Positions 24,915-34,143 of a stretch of DNA of 64,000 nucleotides are shown here, piece by piece. The notes beneath the pieces were generated by a model that was given only the letters and a program-made list of their open reading frames with translations, was not told where the DNA came from and did not search any database. Both the position numbers and the translations under genes were made by a program. Origin of the DNA: Streptomyces sp. NBC_01210. Lineage in GTDB: Bacteria; Actinomycetota; Actinomycetes; Streptomycetales; Streptomycetaceae. The stretch is taken from contig NZ_CP108549.1 in the NCBI RefSeq assembly GCF_036010325.1, positions 3,782,001 to 3,846,000 on the forward strand. Direction: 5' to 3'. The stretch's first letter is position 1; every line of letters starts with the position of its first letter.

Positions 24915-25805
24915 TCAGTCGTCGCCCTGGAGGATCGACAGCAGTCGCAGCATCTCCAGGTAGATCCACACCAGGGTCATGGTGAGGCCGAAGGCCGCCA
25001 GCCAGGACTCCTCGCGCGGGGCGCCGTACGTGACCCCGTCCTCGACCTGCTTGAAGTCGAGGGCCAGGAAGCACGCGCCGAGGATGATGCCGATGACACC
25101 GAAGAGGATGCCGAGGCCACCGCTGCGGAAGCCGAGGCCGTCACCGCCGCCGAACAGGGCGAACAGCAGGTTCACGGCCATGAGGAGCATGAAGCCCATG
25201 GCAGCTGCCATCACGAAGCCGTAGAAGCGGCGGTTGACCCGGATCAGCCGGGTCTTGTACGCGATGAGCACACCGACGAAGACACACATGGTGCCCATGA
25301 CGGCCTGCACCACCGTGCCCGGGCCGATGTAGGTGCTGACGGCGCTGGAGATCACTCCGAGGAAGACACCCTCGAAGGCCGCGTACGCCAGGATGAGCGC
25401 CGGCACCGGCTTGCGCTTGAACGCCTGGATGAGCGAAAGGACCATGGCCACCAGGGCCGCGCCGATCGCGATGCCGTACGACTTGCCGATATTGGCTTCG
25501 TCGACCGGCAGCATGACCCAGGCGAGCACCGCGGTGAGGACGACCGTGCCGAGCGTCATGGCGGTACGCGCCACGACGTCGTCGATGGTCATCACATTGG
25601 CGCGGGCAGGAGCCTGCGGGCCGGCGCCGTACTGCGCGTCCGCCGGTGCGTAAGGGTTGGTCGCGTACGGGTTGCCCGCGCCCTGGGCGTAGGGGTTGGT
25701 TCCTACGGCGGGGCCCCCGGCCTGCGGCTGCTGCGCGTTGAACCCCGCGTAGCCGTTGTCGCGGCTGAACCCCCGTCGCGAGAAGACCGGGTTACTGCTC
25801 CTCAT
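24915..25805 (-). CDS. Bax inhibitor-1/YccA-family membrane protein
   Basis: A 296-residue protein: a Pro/Tyr/Gly/Asn-rich cytoplasmic N-terminus (about 1-70, with repeated NPYA units), then seven hydrophobic helices typical of the BI-1 (TMBIM) family, for example AMTLGTVVLTAVLAWVMLP and LALDFKQVEDGV near the end, whose Asp pair is the conserved pH-sensing position. The ATG at 25805 follows GGAGGAGTG. BI-1 proteins are proton-gated calcium leak channels; the bacterial role is unclear. It lies next to the leucine tRNA gene on the same strand. Confidence 0.85.
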   Translation of the reverse strand: MRSSNPVFSRRGFSRDNGYAGFNAQQPQAGGPAVGTNPYAQGAGNPYATNPYAPADAQYGAGPQAPARANVMTIDDVVARTAMTLGTVVLTAVLAWVMLPVDEANIGKSYGIAIGAALVAMVLSLIQAFKRKPVPALILAYAAFEGVFLGVISSAVSTYIGPGTVVQAVMGTMCVFVGVLIAYKTRLIRVNRRFYGFVMAAAMGFMLLMAVNLLFALFGGGDGLGFRSGGLGILFGVIGIILGACFLALDFKQVEDGVTYGAPREESWLAAFGLTMTLVWIYLEMLRLLSILQGDD

Positions 25806-25971
25806 TTCACTCCTCCATGGCCACCCTGCGCGGCCTTGACGACAAGAGTAATGCGAAGGCAAAAGCAACACTCTAGTGCTCGGGGAGGATCTTTCCAGGA
25901 TCGTGACCGGACCCGCATCCAGGACGGCGCCCCGGCGGGGCGGTCAGCTGCAGGTGGAAGCGGCAATGAAG

Positions 25972-26054
25972 TGCCCGGAGCCGGACTTGAACCGGCACGC
26001 CCCCGAGGGGCAGCGAGGTTTAAGCTCGCCGTGTCTGCATTCCACCATCCGGGC
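25972..26054 (-). tRNA. bldA: tRNA-Leu(UAA), bldA type
   Basis: Read on the minus strand, the 83-nt gene folds as a class II tRNA: acceptor GCCCGGA pairs with TCCGGGC plus discriminator A; anticodon stem GCGAG/CTCGC encloses loop CTTAAAC, giving anticodon TAA; then a long variable arm (CCCCTCGGGG) and the GTTCAAG T-loop. CCA is not encoded. In Streptomyces the only tRNA reading UUA is bldA, which controls development and secondary metabolism. I noticed no in-frame TTA codon in the window's genes by eye. Confidence 0.95.
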
Positions 26055-26405
26055 AAGGCGTGCGGTCCGCTTCGGCCCCTGAGCCTATCCGGGTGGATCT
26101 ACCGGTCTGCGGGCCCTGTGGCCCGATGTTGTCTTATTTTATTGGCTTCTGAGGGTGCGTCAGTGCAGGTAAGGGGGCATTCGTACCCGCACCGCACGGC
26201 CGCCGGCGGCCCTCGCGCCATCACGGGAATGACGGAAAGTCGCCTCCTCGCGTCTCAGGGACGCCGTCATACCAAAGGAGGAGGAACGGGCCGTGCGGTC
26301 CGACCCAAGTGGGCCCCGGGAACGGGCATCCGGACGGACGATCCGCGGCCGGGCGGCGGACAGGATGGGGTGGTCCCCTCAGCCACCTCGACAGGAGCCT
26401 TCCTC
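26055..26405. other. Intergenic region between bldA-type tRNA and ABC exporter genes
   Basis: No gene is supportable. It holds divergent promoter DNA. A run of A/T bases near 26131-26143 (TCTTATTTTATTG) stands out from the GC-rich background and lies upstream of the tRNA gene, where its promoter must be. GGATAGGCT read on the minus strand near 26083-26091 could be a tRNA -10 region. Confidence 0.4.
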
Positions 26406-27176
26406 GTGACCACCACCCCCATCGCTCACCGCGCCACCGCAGTGGCCGCCCGCGCCACGGAACTGTCCAAGGTGTACGGACAGGGCGAGACCCAGGTGGT
26501 CGCGCTGGACCGGGTCACCGTGGACTTCCGGCAGGCGGAGTTCACCGCGATCATGGGCCCCTCGGGCTCCGGCAAGTCCACGCTGATGCACTGCGTGGCC
26601 GGCCTGGACAGCTTCAGCTCCGGGTCCGTACGGATCGGTGAGACCGAGCTCGGGTCCCTCAAGGACAAGCAGCTGACCCAGCTGCGCCGGGACAAGATCG
26701 GCTTCATCTTCCAGGCGTTCAACCTGCTGCCGACGCTGACCGGCCTTGAGAACATCACCCTCCCGATGGACATCGCGGGCCGCAAGCCGGACAAGCAGTG
26801 GCTGCAGCGAGTCATCGACATGGTGGGCCTGCAGGACCGGCTCAGCCACCGCCCCACCGAGCTCTCGGGCGGCCAGCAGCAGCGCGTCGCCGTCGCCCGC
26901 GCCCTGGCCTCCCAGCCGGAGATCATCTTCGGTGACGAGCCGACCGGAAACCTGGACTCGCGCTCCGGCGCGGAGGTGCTGGGCTTCCTGCGCAACTCCG
27001 TACGCGAGATGGGGCAGACCGTCGTCATGGTCACGCACGACCCGGTGGCCGCCTCCTACGCCGACCGGGTGATCTTCCTGGCCGACGGCCGGATCGTCGA
27101 CGAGATGCTGCACCCCACCGCGGACGGCGTCCTCGACCGGATGAAGGAGTTCGACGCCAGGGGCCGGACCAGCTGA
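26406..27176 (+). CDS. ABC transporter ATPase, MacB/LolD type
   Basis: A 256-residue ATPase. Walker A GPSGSGKST at about residues 55-63, Q-loop FIFQAFNLLP, signature LSGGQQQR, Walker B IIFGDEPTGNLDS and the H-loop VTHD are all intact. The GTG at 26406 follows AGGAG. The DEPTGNLDSR sequence is typical of the MacB/LolD group, which powers extrusion of lipoproteins, peptides or drugs without transmembrane substrate channels. The large permease gene follows 51 bp downstream. Confidence 0.93.
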   Translation: MTTTPIAHRATAVAARATELSKVYGQGETQVVALDRVTVDFRQAEFTAIMGPSGSGKSTLMHCVAGLDSFSSGSVRIGETELGSLKDKQLTQLRRDKIGFIFQAFNLLPTLTGLENITLPMDIAGRKPDKQWLQRVIDMVGLQDRLSHRPTELSGGQQQRVAVARALASQPEIIFGDEPTGNLDSRSGAEVLGFLRNSVREMGQTVVMVTHDPVAASYADRVIFLADGRIVDEMLHPTADGVLDRMKEFDARGRTS

Positions 27177-27227
27177 ACGACCGCTGACCCGTAGACCTCC
27201 GGCTCTCACACCAGGACTGACTCAGAC

Positions 27228-29774
27228 ATGTTCCGTACCGCCCTGCGCAATGTGCTCGCGCACAAGGCCAGACTGCTGATGACCGTACTCGCCGTAATGC
27301 TCGGCGTGGCCTTCGTCTCCGGCACCCTGGTCTTCACCGACACCCTCGGCAACGCCTACCGCAAGCAGTCGGCCAAGAGCTACGACAATGTCGCGGTCGC
27401 CGTCACCACGTACACCAACCAGACCGACGGCAAGAAGAACGCCGGGATCGACAACAAGACCCTGGAGAGGATCCGGGGTCTGGACGGGGTCGCCGGCGCC
27501 ACCGGGCGGGTCTCCGGCTTCGCCGGCGTCGCCGACCAGGACGGCAAGCTGATCGGCAACGGCTGGTCCAACACCGGTGCGAACTTCGCCCCCGGCAAGG
27601 ACGGCAAGGACGGCCAGTACAGCTTCACCGACGGCTCGGGCCCGGTGAAGGACAGTCAGGTCGCCCTCGACCAGGACTCCGCGACCAAGGGCAAGTACGA
27701 GGTCGGGGACACCGTGCGGGTCGCGACCAACGGCCCGGTGAAGGAGTACACCCTCTCGGGTGTCTTCACCACCGAGGACGGCGCGGTCAACGCCGGCGGC
27801 AGCCTGGTTCTCTTCGACACCCCGGTCGCGCAGAAGCTGTATCTGCAGCCCGGCTACTTCAAGGACGTCACCGTCACCGCCGCGGCCGGAGCCTCCGACC
27901 AGAAGATCCTGGACACGGTCAAGCCGCTGCTGCCCAAGGACGCCGAGGCGCAGACCGGCAAGCAGCTCGCCGACGACCAGGCCAGGATGATCGAGGAGGG
28001 CCTGAGCAACCTCAACACGATGCTGCTCGCCTTCGCGGCCATCGCGCTCTTCGTCGGCGTCTTCCTGATCGCCAACACCTTCACCATGCTGGTCGCCCAG
28101 CGCACCAGGGAGCTGGCGCTGATGCGCGCCGTCGGCGCCTCGCGCCGCCAGGTCAAGCGCTCGGTGATGCTCGAGGCGCTGGTCGTCGGCGCACTCGCCT
28201 CCGTGATCGGCTTCGTCCTCGGTATCGGGCTGGCGACCGGGCTGCGTTCCGCGATGACCTCCTTTGGCGCGAAGGTGCCGGCGGGTCCGCTGATCATCTC
28301 GCCCACCGCGATCGCTTCCGCCCTCGCGGTCGGTGTGCTGGTCACCGTGCTCGCCGCGTGGCTGCCCGCCCGCCGGGCCGCGAAGATCCCGCCGGTGGCG
28401 GCGATGAGCAGCGTGCACGCGGTGGCGACCACCAAGTCGCTGGTCGTACGGAACTCCATCGGCGGCGTGATCACGCTGCTCGGCGCGGCCGGGATCCTCG
28501 GCGGCGCGGCGGTCGGCAAGGACGGCCGGATGCTCATCGCGGGCGGCGCGTTCCTGACGATGATCGGCATCATCGTGCTGATTCCGCTGCTGTCCCGTCC
28601 CGTGATCGCGCTGGCGCGCCCGCTGCTGCACCGTGTGTTCGGAGTGTCCGGCAAGCTGGCCGGCCAGAACGCGGTCCGTAATCCGCGCCGTACCGGAGCC
28701 ACCGCCTCGGCGCTGGCCATCGGTCTGACTCTGGTCACCGGCCTCTCGGTGCTCGGCGTCACGATGGGCCGTGCCGTGGACAAGATGACCACGGACAACA
28801 TCAGGGCCGACTACATGGTGACGATGGCCGGCGGCGGTGCGCTGGACAAGTCGGCGCTGACCGCGCTGGAGAAGGCGAAGGGTGTCAGCGCGGTCTCCCC
28901 GCAACAGGCCACCTCGCTGGAGATCAAGGGCGAATGGCACTCGGTCTCCGCGGTCACTCCCGGGGACGTGGAGAAGGTCTTCGACCTCAAGACGGTCTCC
29001 GGCTCCATGGCCACCCTCGGACAGGGCCAGATCGCGGTCGCCGAGAAGACCGCCAAGTCCAACGGCTGGAAGCCCGGTGACTCGCTGTCGGTGAAGTTCG
29101 GCGACGACCACGACGGCGGCAAGGCCGAGACGAAGAACCTGACGGTCGGCGCGGTCTACACCGACAACGAGTTCCTCTCGCCGGTGCTGGTGTCCACGGA
29201 CATCGTCGCTCCGTACGAGGCGAAGCCGTACATCCCCGAGGTCTGGGTGAAGATGGACGGCGGCCCGACCAAGGCCAACGAGCAGGCGCTGGTGGACGCG
29301 CTGGGTAACAGCCCGGCGATGAGCGTCATGGACCAGCAGGACATCCGGAACAAGTTCGGCGGCATGATCAACACACTGCTGAACATCATGTACGGACTGC
29401 TGGCGATGGCCCTGATCATCGCGGTCCTCGGCGTCATCAACACCCTCGCGATGTCCGTCTTCGAGCGTCAGCAGGAGATCGGCATGCTGCGGGCGATCGG
29501 CCTGGACCGCCGCAAGGTCAAGCGCATGATCCGCCTGGAGGCGGTGGTGATCTCGGTCTTCGGCGCGGTGATCGGTGTCGGGCTCGGGTCCTTCCTGGCC
29601 TGGGCGATCGGCGAGACGATCAGGAAGCAGATCCCCGGGTACGCGCTGGTCATGCCGTGGGACCGGATCGGGATCTTCCTGCTGCTCGCCGGTGTGGTCG
29701 GGGTGCTGGCCGCGCTGTGGCCGGCGCGCAGTGCCGCGAAGCTGAACATGCTGACGGCGATCAAGACCGAGTAG
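27228..29774 (+). CDS. FtsX-like ABC permease (MacB type), 848 residues
   Basis: The N-terminal helix (about 17-37) is followed by a large extracytoplasmic domain (about 38-255). A three-helix FtsX domain follows at about 263-385, then further helices (about 405-500), a second extracytoplasmic domain (about 510-715), and a second FtsX domain at the C-terminus (INTLLNIMYGLLAMALIIAV; NTLAMSVFERQQEIGMLRAI). This duplicated-FtsX layout is common in actinobacterial exporters. It pairs with the ATPase just upstream. Substrate unknown. The two FtsX halves probably arose by internal duplication. Confidence 0.92.
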   Translation: MFRTALRNVLAHKARLLMTVLAVMLGVAFVSGTLVFTDTLGNAYRKQSAKSYDNVAVAVTTYTNQTDGKKNAGIDNKTLERIRGLDGVAGATGRVSGFAGVADQDGKLIGNGWSNTGANFAPGKDGKDGQYSFTDGSGPVKDSQVALDQDSATKGKYEVGDTVRVATNGPVKEYTLSGVFTTEDGAVNAGGSLVLFDTPVAQKLYLQPGYFKDVTVTAAAGASDQKILDTVKPLLPKDAEAQTGKQLADDQARMIEEGLSNLNTMLLAFAAIALFVGVFLIANTFTMLVAQRTRELALMRAVGASRRQVKRSVMLEALVVGALASVIGFVLGIGLATGLRSAMTSFGAKVPAGPLIISPTAIASALAVGVLVTVLAAWLPARRAAKIPPVAAMSSVHAVATTKSLVVRNSIGGVITLLGAAGILGGAAVGKDGRMLIAGGAFLTMIGIIVLIPLLSRPVIALARPLLHRVFGVSGKLAGQNAVRNPRRTGATASALAIGLTLVTGLSVLGVTMGRAVDKMTTDNIRADYMVTMAGGGALDKSALTALEKAKGVSAVSPQQATSLEIKGEWHSVSAVTPGDVEKVFDLKTVSGSMATLGQGQIAVAEKTAKSNGWKPGDSLSVKFGDDHDGGKAETKNLTVGAVYTDNEFLSPVLVSTDIVAPYEAKPYIPEVWVKMDGGPTKANEQALVDALGNSPAMSVMDQQDIRNKFGGMINTLLNIMYGLLAMALIIAVLGVINTLAMSVFERQQEIGMLRAIGLDRRKVKRMIRLEAVVISVFGAVIGVGLGSFLAWAIGETIRKQIPGYALVMPWDRIGIFLLLAGVVGVLAALWPARSAAKLNMLTAIKTE

Positions 29775-29785
29775 GTCCTGTACGC

Positions 29786-29827
29786 CGCAAGGGCCCCGCG
29801 ACCTGTGCAGGTCGCGGGGCCCTTGCG
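29786..29827. terminator. Very strong bidirectional terminator
   Basis: Perfect 20-bp arms (29786-29805 and 29808-29827; core GGGCCCCGCGACCTG) between the converging permease and cyclopropane synthase genes. Confidence 0.85.
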
Positions 29828-29871
29828 CTTGCGGCCGGATCGCCCGGAACCTCAGTCGGCCCCAGGCCGAC

Positions 29872-31173
29872 TCACCCGGCCCGATTCCATTCGCGCGTAC
29901 GCAGCGGCAGCCCGGAGGTCCCGCTCTCCGGCGACTTCACGGCCAGGATCTGGTTGACCCCGATCCTGTTGTGCTCGAAGGAGAGCGCACAGGCAGCCAT
30001 GTAGAGCCGCCAGACACGGGCGCGGCCAGGAGTGCTGAGCCGCACCGCCTTGCGCCAGTTCGCCTCCAGATTGGCGACCCACTGGCGCAGTGTGAGCGCG
30101 TAGTGCTCGCGGATCGACTCGACGTCACGGACCTCGAAGCCGGCTTCCTCGAGCGTGCCGACAGTACGGCCGAGCGGGGCGAGCTCACCGTCCGGGAAGA
30201 CGTACCGGTCGATGAACTCGTCCACCTGGTAGGCGGATTCGTCCTTCTCGGGACGGCGGGCGATCTGGTGGTTGAGCAGCCGGCCGCCGGGCCTGAGGAG
30301 CGAGAAGAGCTGTTCGGCGTACTCGTGGTAGCGGACCTCACCGACGTGTTCGGCCATACCGATGGAGGAAATGGCGTCGTACGGACCGTCCCTGACGTCC
30401 CGGTAGTCCTGAACGCGGATCTCGATCCGGTCGGTGAGGCCCTCTTCGGCGATGCGCTTGCGGGCGAAGGCGGCTTGCTCACGGGAGAGGGTGACGCCGA
30501 TGACCTGGACGCCGTACTCGCGGGCGGCATGGATGGCCATGGCGCCCCAGCCGCAGCCGACGTCGAGGAGCCGGCTCCCCTCCTTCAGGTCGAGCTTGCG
30601 GCAGATGAGGTCGAGCTTGTCGCGCTGGGCGTCCTCGAGACTGCTGTCCTCGTCCTCCCAGTACGCGCACGAGTAGACCATCGACGGCCCGAGCACCAGC
30701 GCGTAGAAGTCGTTGCCGACGTCGTAGTGGTGGCTGATGGCCCGCTTGTCGCGGAGCTTGGTGTGCAGCGGCCCCAAGCGCCGCCGGACTTCCTCGGCGG
30801 GCGGGGCGGGCGGTGGCAGCACCCCGCCGATCTTCAGCAGCCCGCGGGCGGCGGCGCGCATGCGCGGGTCGCGGACGGGGTGGACGCTGTCCGTGGACTT
30901 GTCGCCGCGCTCCCAGAGGAGCCCGGCGAGCAGGCCGAGCGCGGTGTACAGATCGCCGTCGACATCGATCTCCCCGGCCACCCAGGCCCGGACCAGCCCG
31001 AGCTCCCCGGGCCGCCACAACAGTCGGCGCAGCGCGCGCCGGTGCCGAATGACGAGTACGGGACCGCCCGGCGGCCCGGCCTCGCTGCCGTCCCAGGCCC
31101 GGATTCGGACCGGGAGCGGGTCTCCGAGCAACTCCTCGGCAAGAGTGGTCAGCCGCAGTGCGGCGTCGGCCAT
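29872..31173 (-). CDS. Cyclopropane-fatty-acyl-phospholipid synthase family protein
   Basis: A 433-residue SAM-dependent enzyme that methylenates double bonds of membrane phospholipid acyl chains. The SAM site LLDVGCGWGAMAIHAA is at about 198-213; ISHHYDVGNDFYALVLG and MVYSCAYWEDE before it, and SIGMAEHVG after it, are family landmarks. The N-terminal 120 residues form the usual lipid-binding domain. The ATG at 31173 follows GGAGGTGT. Single-gene unit between two terminators. Confidence 0.92.
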   Translation of the reverse strand: MADAALRLTTLAEELLGDPLPVRIRAWDGSEAGPPGGPVLVIRHRRALRRLLWRPGELGLVRAWVAGEIDVDGDLYTALGLLAGLLWERGDKSTDSVHPVRDPRMRAAARGLLKIGGVLPPPAPPAEEVRRRLGPLHTKLRDKRAISHHYDVGNDFYALVLGPSMVYSCAYWEDEDSSLEDAQRDKLDLICRKLDLKEGSRLLDVGCGWGAMAIHAAREYGVQVIGVTLSREQAAFARKRIAEEGLTDRIEIRVQDYRDVRDGPYDAISSIGMAEHVGEVRYHEYAEQLFSLLRPGGRLLNHQIARRPEKDESAYQVDEFIDRYVFPDGELAPLGRTVGTLEEAGFEVRDVESIREHYALTLRQWVANLEANWRKAVRLSTPGRARVWRLYMAACALSFEHNRIGVNQILAVKSPESGTSGLPLRTREWNRAG

Positions 31174-31389
31174 GGCGCACACCTCCGTGACGGTGGATCC
31201 CAGAAATGCTGCGCACCACGCGCGCTGGCTGCGCGGTGCACTCCAGGGAACAATCCGACCACCCTGCGTGCTTCCCGACATCACGCAATGCCCGAGCAAA
31301 ATACCTGCATGCCACACGTACCCGTCCGGGCGACGGGAACGGGCGCGTGCGGCTGCGCCGTTGACGGAAGAAATGTGCCGGGCACGGCC

Positions 31390-31429
31390 GAAGGGGCCGC
31401 CCGCACCACGGATGGCGGGCGACCCCTTC
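31390..31429 (-). terminator. Terminator downstream of NADH dehydrogenase gene
   Basis: 15-bp arms with one mismatch (31390-31404, 31415-31429; GAAGGGG and CCCCTTC ends). It lies 28 bp after the dehydrogenase stop and within the otherwise empty gap 31174-31456. Confidence 0.7.
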
Positions 31430-31456
31430 GGGGCAGGACGTGCTGTGCTGCTGCGG

Positions 31457-32869
31457 CTAGGAGGCCTTGGCCTTCTCTGCTTCCGCCTTCTGCTCTTCGG
31501 CCTTCTCCGCTGCCGGCTTCGGAGCGGCCGCCGGAGCCGGCTTCGCCGCCTCGTAGAACTCCTCGCGCGGCGACTCCATCGCGCCGAGCGAGACGACCTC
31601 ACGCTTCAGGAACATCGCCAGCGTCCAGTCCGCGAAGACACGGATCTTGCGGTTCCAGGTCGGCATCGCCATGCCGTGGTAGCCACGGTGCATGTACCAG
31701 GCGAGCCGGCCCTTGAGCTTGATCTTCACCTTGCCCATGACGATCATCGCGACGCCCTTGTGCATGCCGAGACCGGCCACCGCACCCTTGTTGGCGTGGC
31801 TGTACTCCTTCTGCGGGAAGCCCCGCATACCGGAGATGACGTTGTCGCCGAGGAGCCGCGCCTGACGCAGCGCGTGCTGGGCGTTCGGCGGGCACCAGGC
31901 GTTCTCCACGCCGGCCTTGCGGGCCGCGACGTCCGGGACCTGGGCGTTGTCGCCGGCGGCCCAGATGTAGTCGGTGCCCTGGACCTGCAGCGTCGTCGTG
32001 GTGTCGACGTGGCCGCGCGGGCCCAGCGGAAGGCCGTAGCGGGCCAGCGCCGGGTTCGGCTTCACACCGGCCGTCCACACGATGGTGCTGGAGTCGACCT
32101 CGAGACCGTTCTTCAGCACCACGTGGCCGTCCACGCAGGAGTCCATCGACGTCGAGAGGTAGATCTCGATGCCGCGGCCCTCGAGGTGCTCCTTGCCGTA
32201 CTTGCCCAGCTTCGGACCGACCTCGGGAAGGATCTTGTCGGCCGCGTCGACCAGGATGAAGCGCATGTCCTCGCGCTTGACGTTCGTGTAGTACTTGGCC
32301 GCGTCGCGCGCCAGGTCCTCCACCTCGCCGATGGTCTCGGCGCCGGCGAAGCCGCCGCCCACGAAGACGAAGGTGAGCGCCTTGCGGCGGACGTCCTCAT
32401 CGGTCGTCGAGTCGGCCTTGTCGAGCTGCTCGAGTACGTGGTTGCGCAGGCCGATGGCCTCTTCGATGCCCTTCATACCGATGCCCTGCTCGGCGAGGCC
32501 GGGGATCGGGAAGGTGCGGGAGATCGCGCCGAGCGCGACGACCAGGTAGTCGAAGGGCACCTCGTACGCCTCGCCGACCAGCGGCGAGATCGTGGCGACC
32601 TTGCGGTCCTGATCAATGGTGGTAACCCGACCGGTGAGCACCTCGGCCTTGGGCAGGACGCGTCGCAGCGGTACGACGACGTGCCTCGGCGAGATGCTGC
32701 CGGCGGCAGCTTCGGGGAGGAAGGGCTGGTACGTCATGTACGAGCGCGGGTCCACGACCGTGACGGTCGCTTCCGCGTAACGCATCTTCTTCAGAATGCG
32801 TCGAGCTGCGTACAGGCCTACGTACCCACCGCCTACAACGAGGATCCTGGGACGCTCCGTGGTGCTCAT
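31457..32869 (-). CDS. ndh: Type II NADH dehydrogenase (NDH-2)
   Basis: A 470-residue membrane-associated FAD enzyme passing electrons from NADH to quinone without proton pumping. FAD-binding GGGYVGLYAARRI at about 13-25; second GGGFAGAETIGEV (NADH site) near 170; WTAGVKPNP and the WAAGDNAQVPD FAD-contact motif. The C-terminal 30 residues are Ala/Lys/Glu/Pro-rich and may be a flexible tail. A match to the Rex operator lies 35 bp upstream, which predicts NADH/NAD+-dependent repression. Confidence 0.9.
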   Translation of the reverse strand: MSTTERPRILVVGGGYVGLYAARRILKKMRYAEATVTVVDPRSYMTYQPFLPEAAAGSISPRHVVVPLRRVLPKAEVLTGRVTTIDQDRKVATISPLVGEAYEVPFDYLVVALGAISRTFPIPGLAEQGIGMKGIEEAIGLRNHVLEQLDKADSTTDEDVRRKALTFVFVGGGFAGAETIGEVEDLARDAAKYYTNVKREDMRFILVDAADKILPEVGPKLGKYGKEHLEGRGIEIYLSTSMDSCVDGHVVLKNGLEVDSSTIVWTAGVKPNPALARYGLPLGPRGHVDTTTTLQVQGTDYIWAAGDNAQVPDVAARKAGVENAWCPPNAQHALRQARLLGDNVISGMRGFPQKEYSHANKGAVAGLGMHKGVAMIVMGKVKIKLKGRLAWYMHRGYHGMAMPTWNRKIRVFADWTLAMFLKREVVSLGAMESPREEFYEAAKPAPAAAPKPAAEKAEEQKAEAEKAKAS

Positions 32870-32903
32870 GCCATCGAGTATCCACCCCCCTCGGAGGGGG
32901 TGC

Positions 32904-32921
32904 TCGTGAGCCCCTTCACAA
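32904..32921. promoter_or_regulatory. Rex-type redox operator upstream of ndh
   Basis: TCGTGAGCCCCTTCACAA matches the Rex operator form TTGTGAAC-NNN-TTCACAA at all but two defined positions. Rex represses respiratory genes in Streptomyces when NADH/NAD+ is low, and an NADH dehydrogenase is an expected target. A second stem, CACCCCC/GGGGGTG (32884-32903), lies between it and the start. Confidence 0.7.
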
Positions 32922-33228
32922 GCTCCTGACCCACCTCTGCTACACTGCGCCGCCCACGTGACCGAGGTCATGGCGGCGGAGGGGAACCACGGTGTAAAGG
33001 CAAACACTGTTCGCCCCCCGTGAGCTGGTCCCTAACGGGCCGCCCGGCGGTGGACCACTGCCCTGATCAACACTCCCGCAACATGCCTGGATCCGTCCCG
33101 AATGCACGCACCCGGCACGGACGGGTGGGCTGCGGGGGGCTTTCCACCCCCCCGCAGCGCCCCACAAGGACGTTTTCCTTGTGAAGAACTTCACGAAGTT
33201 CGTCGCGCCGCAGTCGCGAGACCGGTCC
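32922..33228. other. Non-coding gap between ndh and the Ppx/GppA gene
   Basis: No gene is supported. Near 33181-33194 the palindrome GTGAAG-AA-CTTCAC sits 35 bp after the end of the Ppx/GppA gene on the minus strand and could help end its transcript. Short poly-C and poly-G runs occur; nothing else is recognised. Confidence 0.4.
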
Positions 33229-34143
33229 CTAGGCGATGGACCAGGCGATCCCGTCGAGGATGTCGTGCTCGCTGACGACCACTTCGCGCGCGCCGATCCT
33301 CTCCATGATCTCCCTCAGCACCAGCGCCCCGGCGCCGATGACATCCACGCGCCCCGGGTGCATGACCCGGTACGCGGCGCGCTGCTCGTGCGTGGAGTCC
33401 AGCAGCGTGTCGCTGATCCTCGCCACCTGCTCGTAAGGGATCCGGGCGTGGTGGATCTTCGTCGAGTCGTATGCGTCGAGACCGAGCGCGATCCCCGCGA
33501 CCGTCGTCACCGATCCGGCGAGACCGACCAGGGTGCGCGCCTCCCGCAGCGGGACGGTCTCCTCCGCCAGGTCGAGCGCGGCCCGGATGTCCGCGCGGAT
33601 CGCGGCGATCTCGTCGGCCGCCGGCGGATCGTTGCGGATGTGGCGCTCCGTGAGCCGTACGCAGCCGATGTCGACGGACCGCGCGGCCAGCACGTGCTCC
33701 TCGCCGACGACGAACTCGGTCGAGCCGCCGCCGATGTCCACGACCAGGCGCTCCTCGTGGCCCGGCAGGCCCCCGGTGGCGCCGGTGAAGGAGAACTCCG
33801 CCTCCTGTTCGCCGGTGATCACCTCGGGCTCGACGCCGAGGATGTCGAGGACGCCGAGGACGAACTCGTCGCGGTTCTCGGCATCACGCGAGGCGGAGGT
33901 GGCCACGAAGCGGAGCTTCTCGGCACCGTGCTCCTTGATGACGGCGGCGTACTCGCGGCAGGCCGCGAAGGTCCGCTCCAGCGCCTCGGGCGCGAGCCGT
34001 CCGGTGCGGTCCACGTCCTGACCCAGCCGGACGATGATCATTCGCCGGTCGAGGTCGACCAGCTCGCCGGTCTCGGGGTCCGCGTCGGCGACGAGGAGGC
34101 GGATGGAGTTCGTACCGCAGTCGATGGCGGCGACCCGGGTCAC
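33229..34143 (-). CDS. Ppx/GppA-family exopolyphosphatase/pppGpp phosphohydrolase
   Basis: A 304-residue ASKHA-fold phosphatase. IDCGTNSIRLLVADAD (about 8-23) and VVDIGGGSTEFVVG (about 134-147) are the two phosphate-binding loops. Members degrade polyphosphate or pppGpp; the short single-domain form is the actinobacterial Ppx type. The GTG at 34143 overlaps the DUF501 stop (GTGA). It forms an operon with DUF501, DivIC-like protein and possibly enolase. Confidence 0.9.
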   Translation of the reverse strand: MTRVAAIDCGTNSIRLLVADADPETGELVDLDRRMIIVRLGQDVDRTGRLAPEALERTFAACREYAAVIKEHGAEKLRFVATSASRDAENRDEFVLGVLDILGVEPEVITGEQEAEFSFTGATGGLPGHEERLVVDIGGGSTEFVVGEEHVLAARSVDIGCVRLTERHIRNDPPAADEIAAIRADIRAALDLAEETVPLREARTLVGLAGSVTTVAGIALGLDAYDSTKIHHARIPYEQVARISDTLLDSTHEQRAAYRVMHPGRVDVIGAGALVLREIMERIGAREVVVSEHDILDGIAWSIA

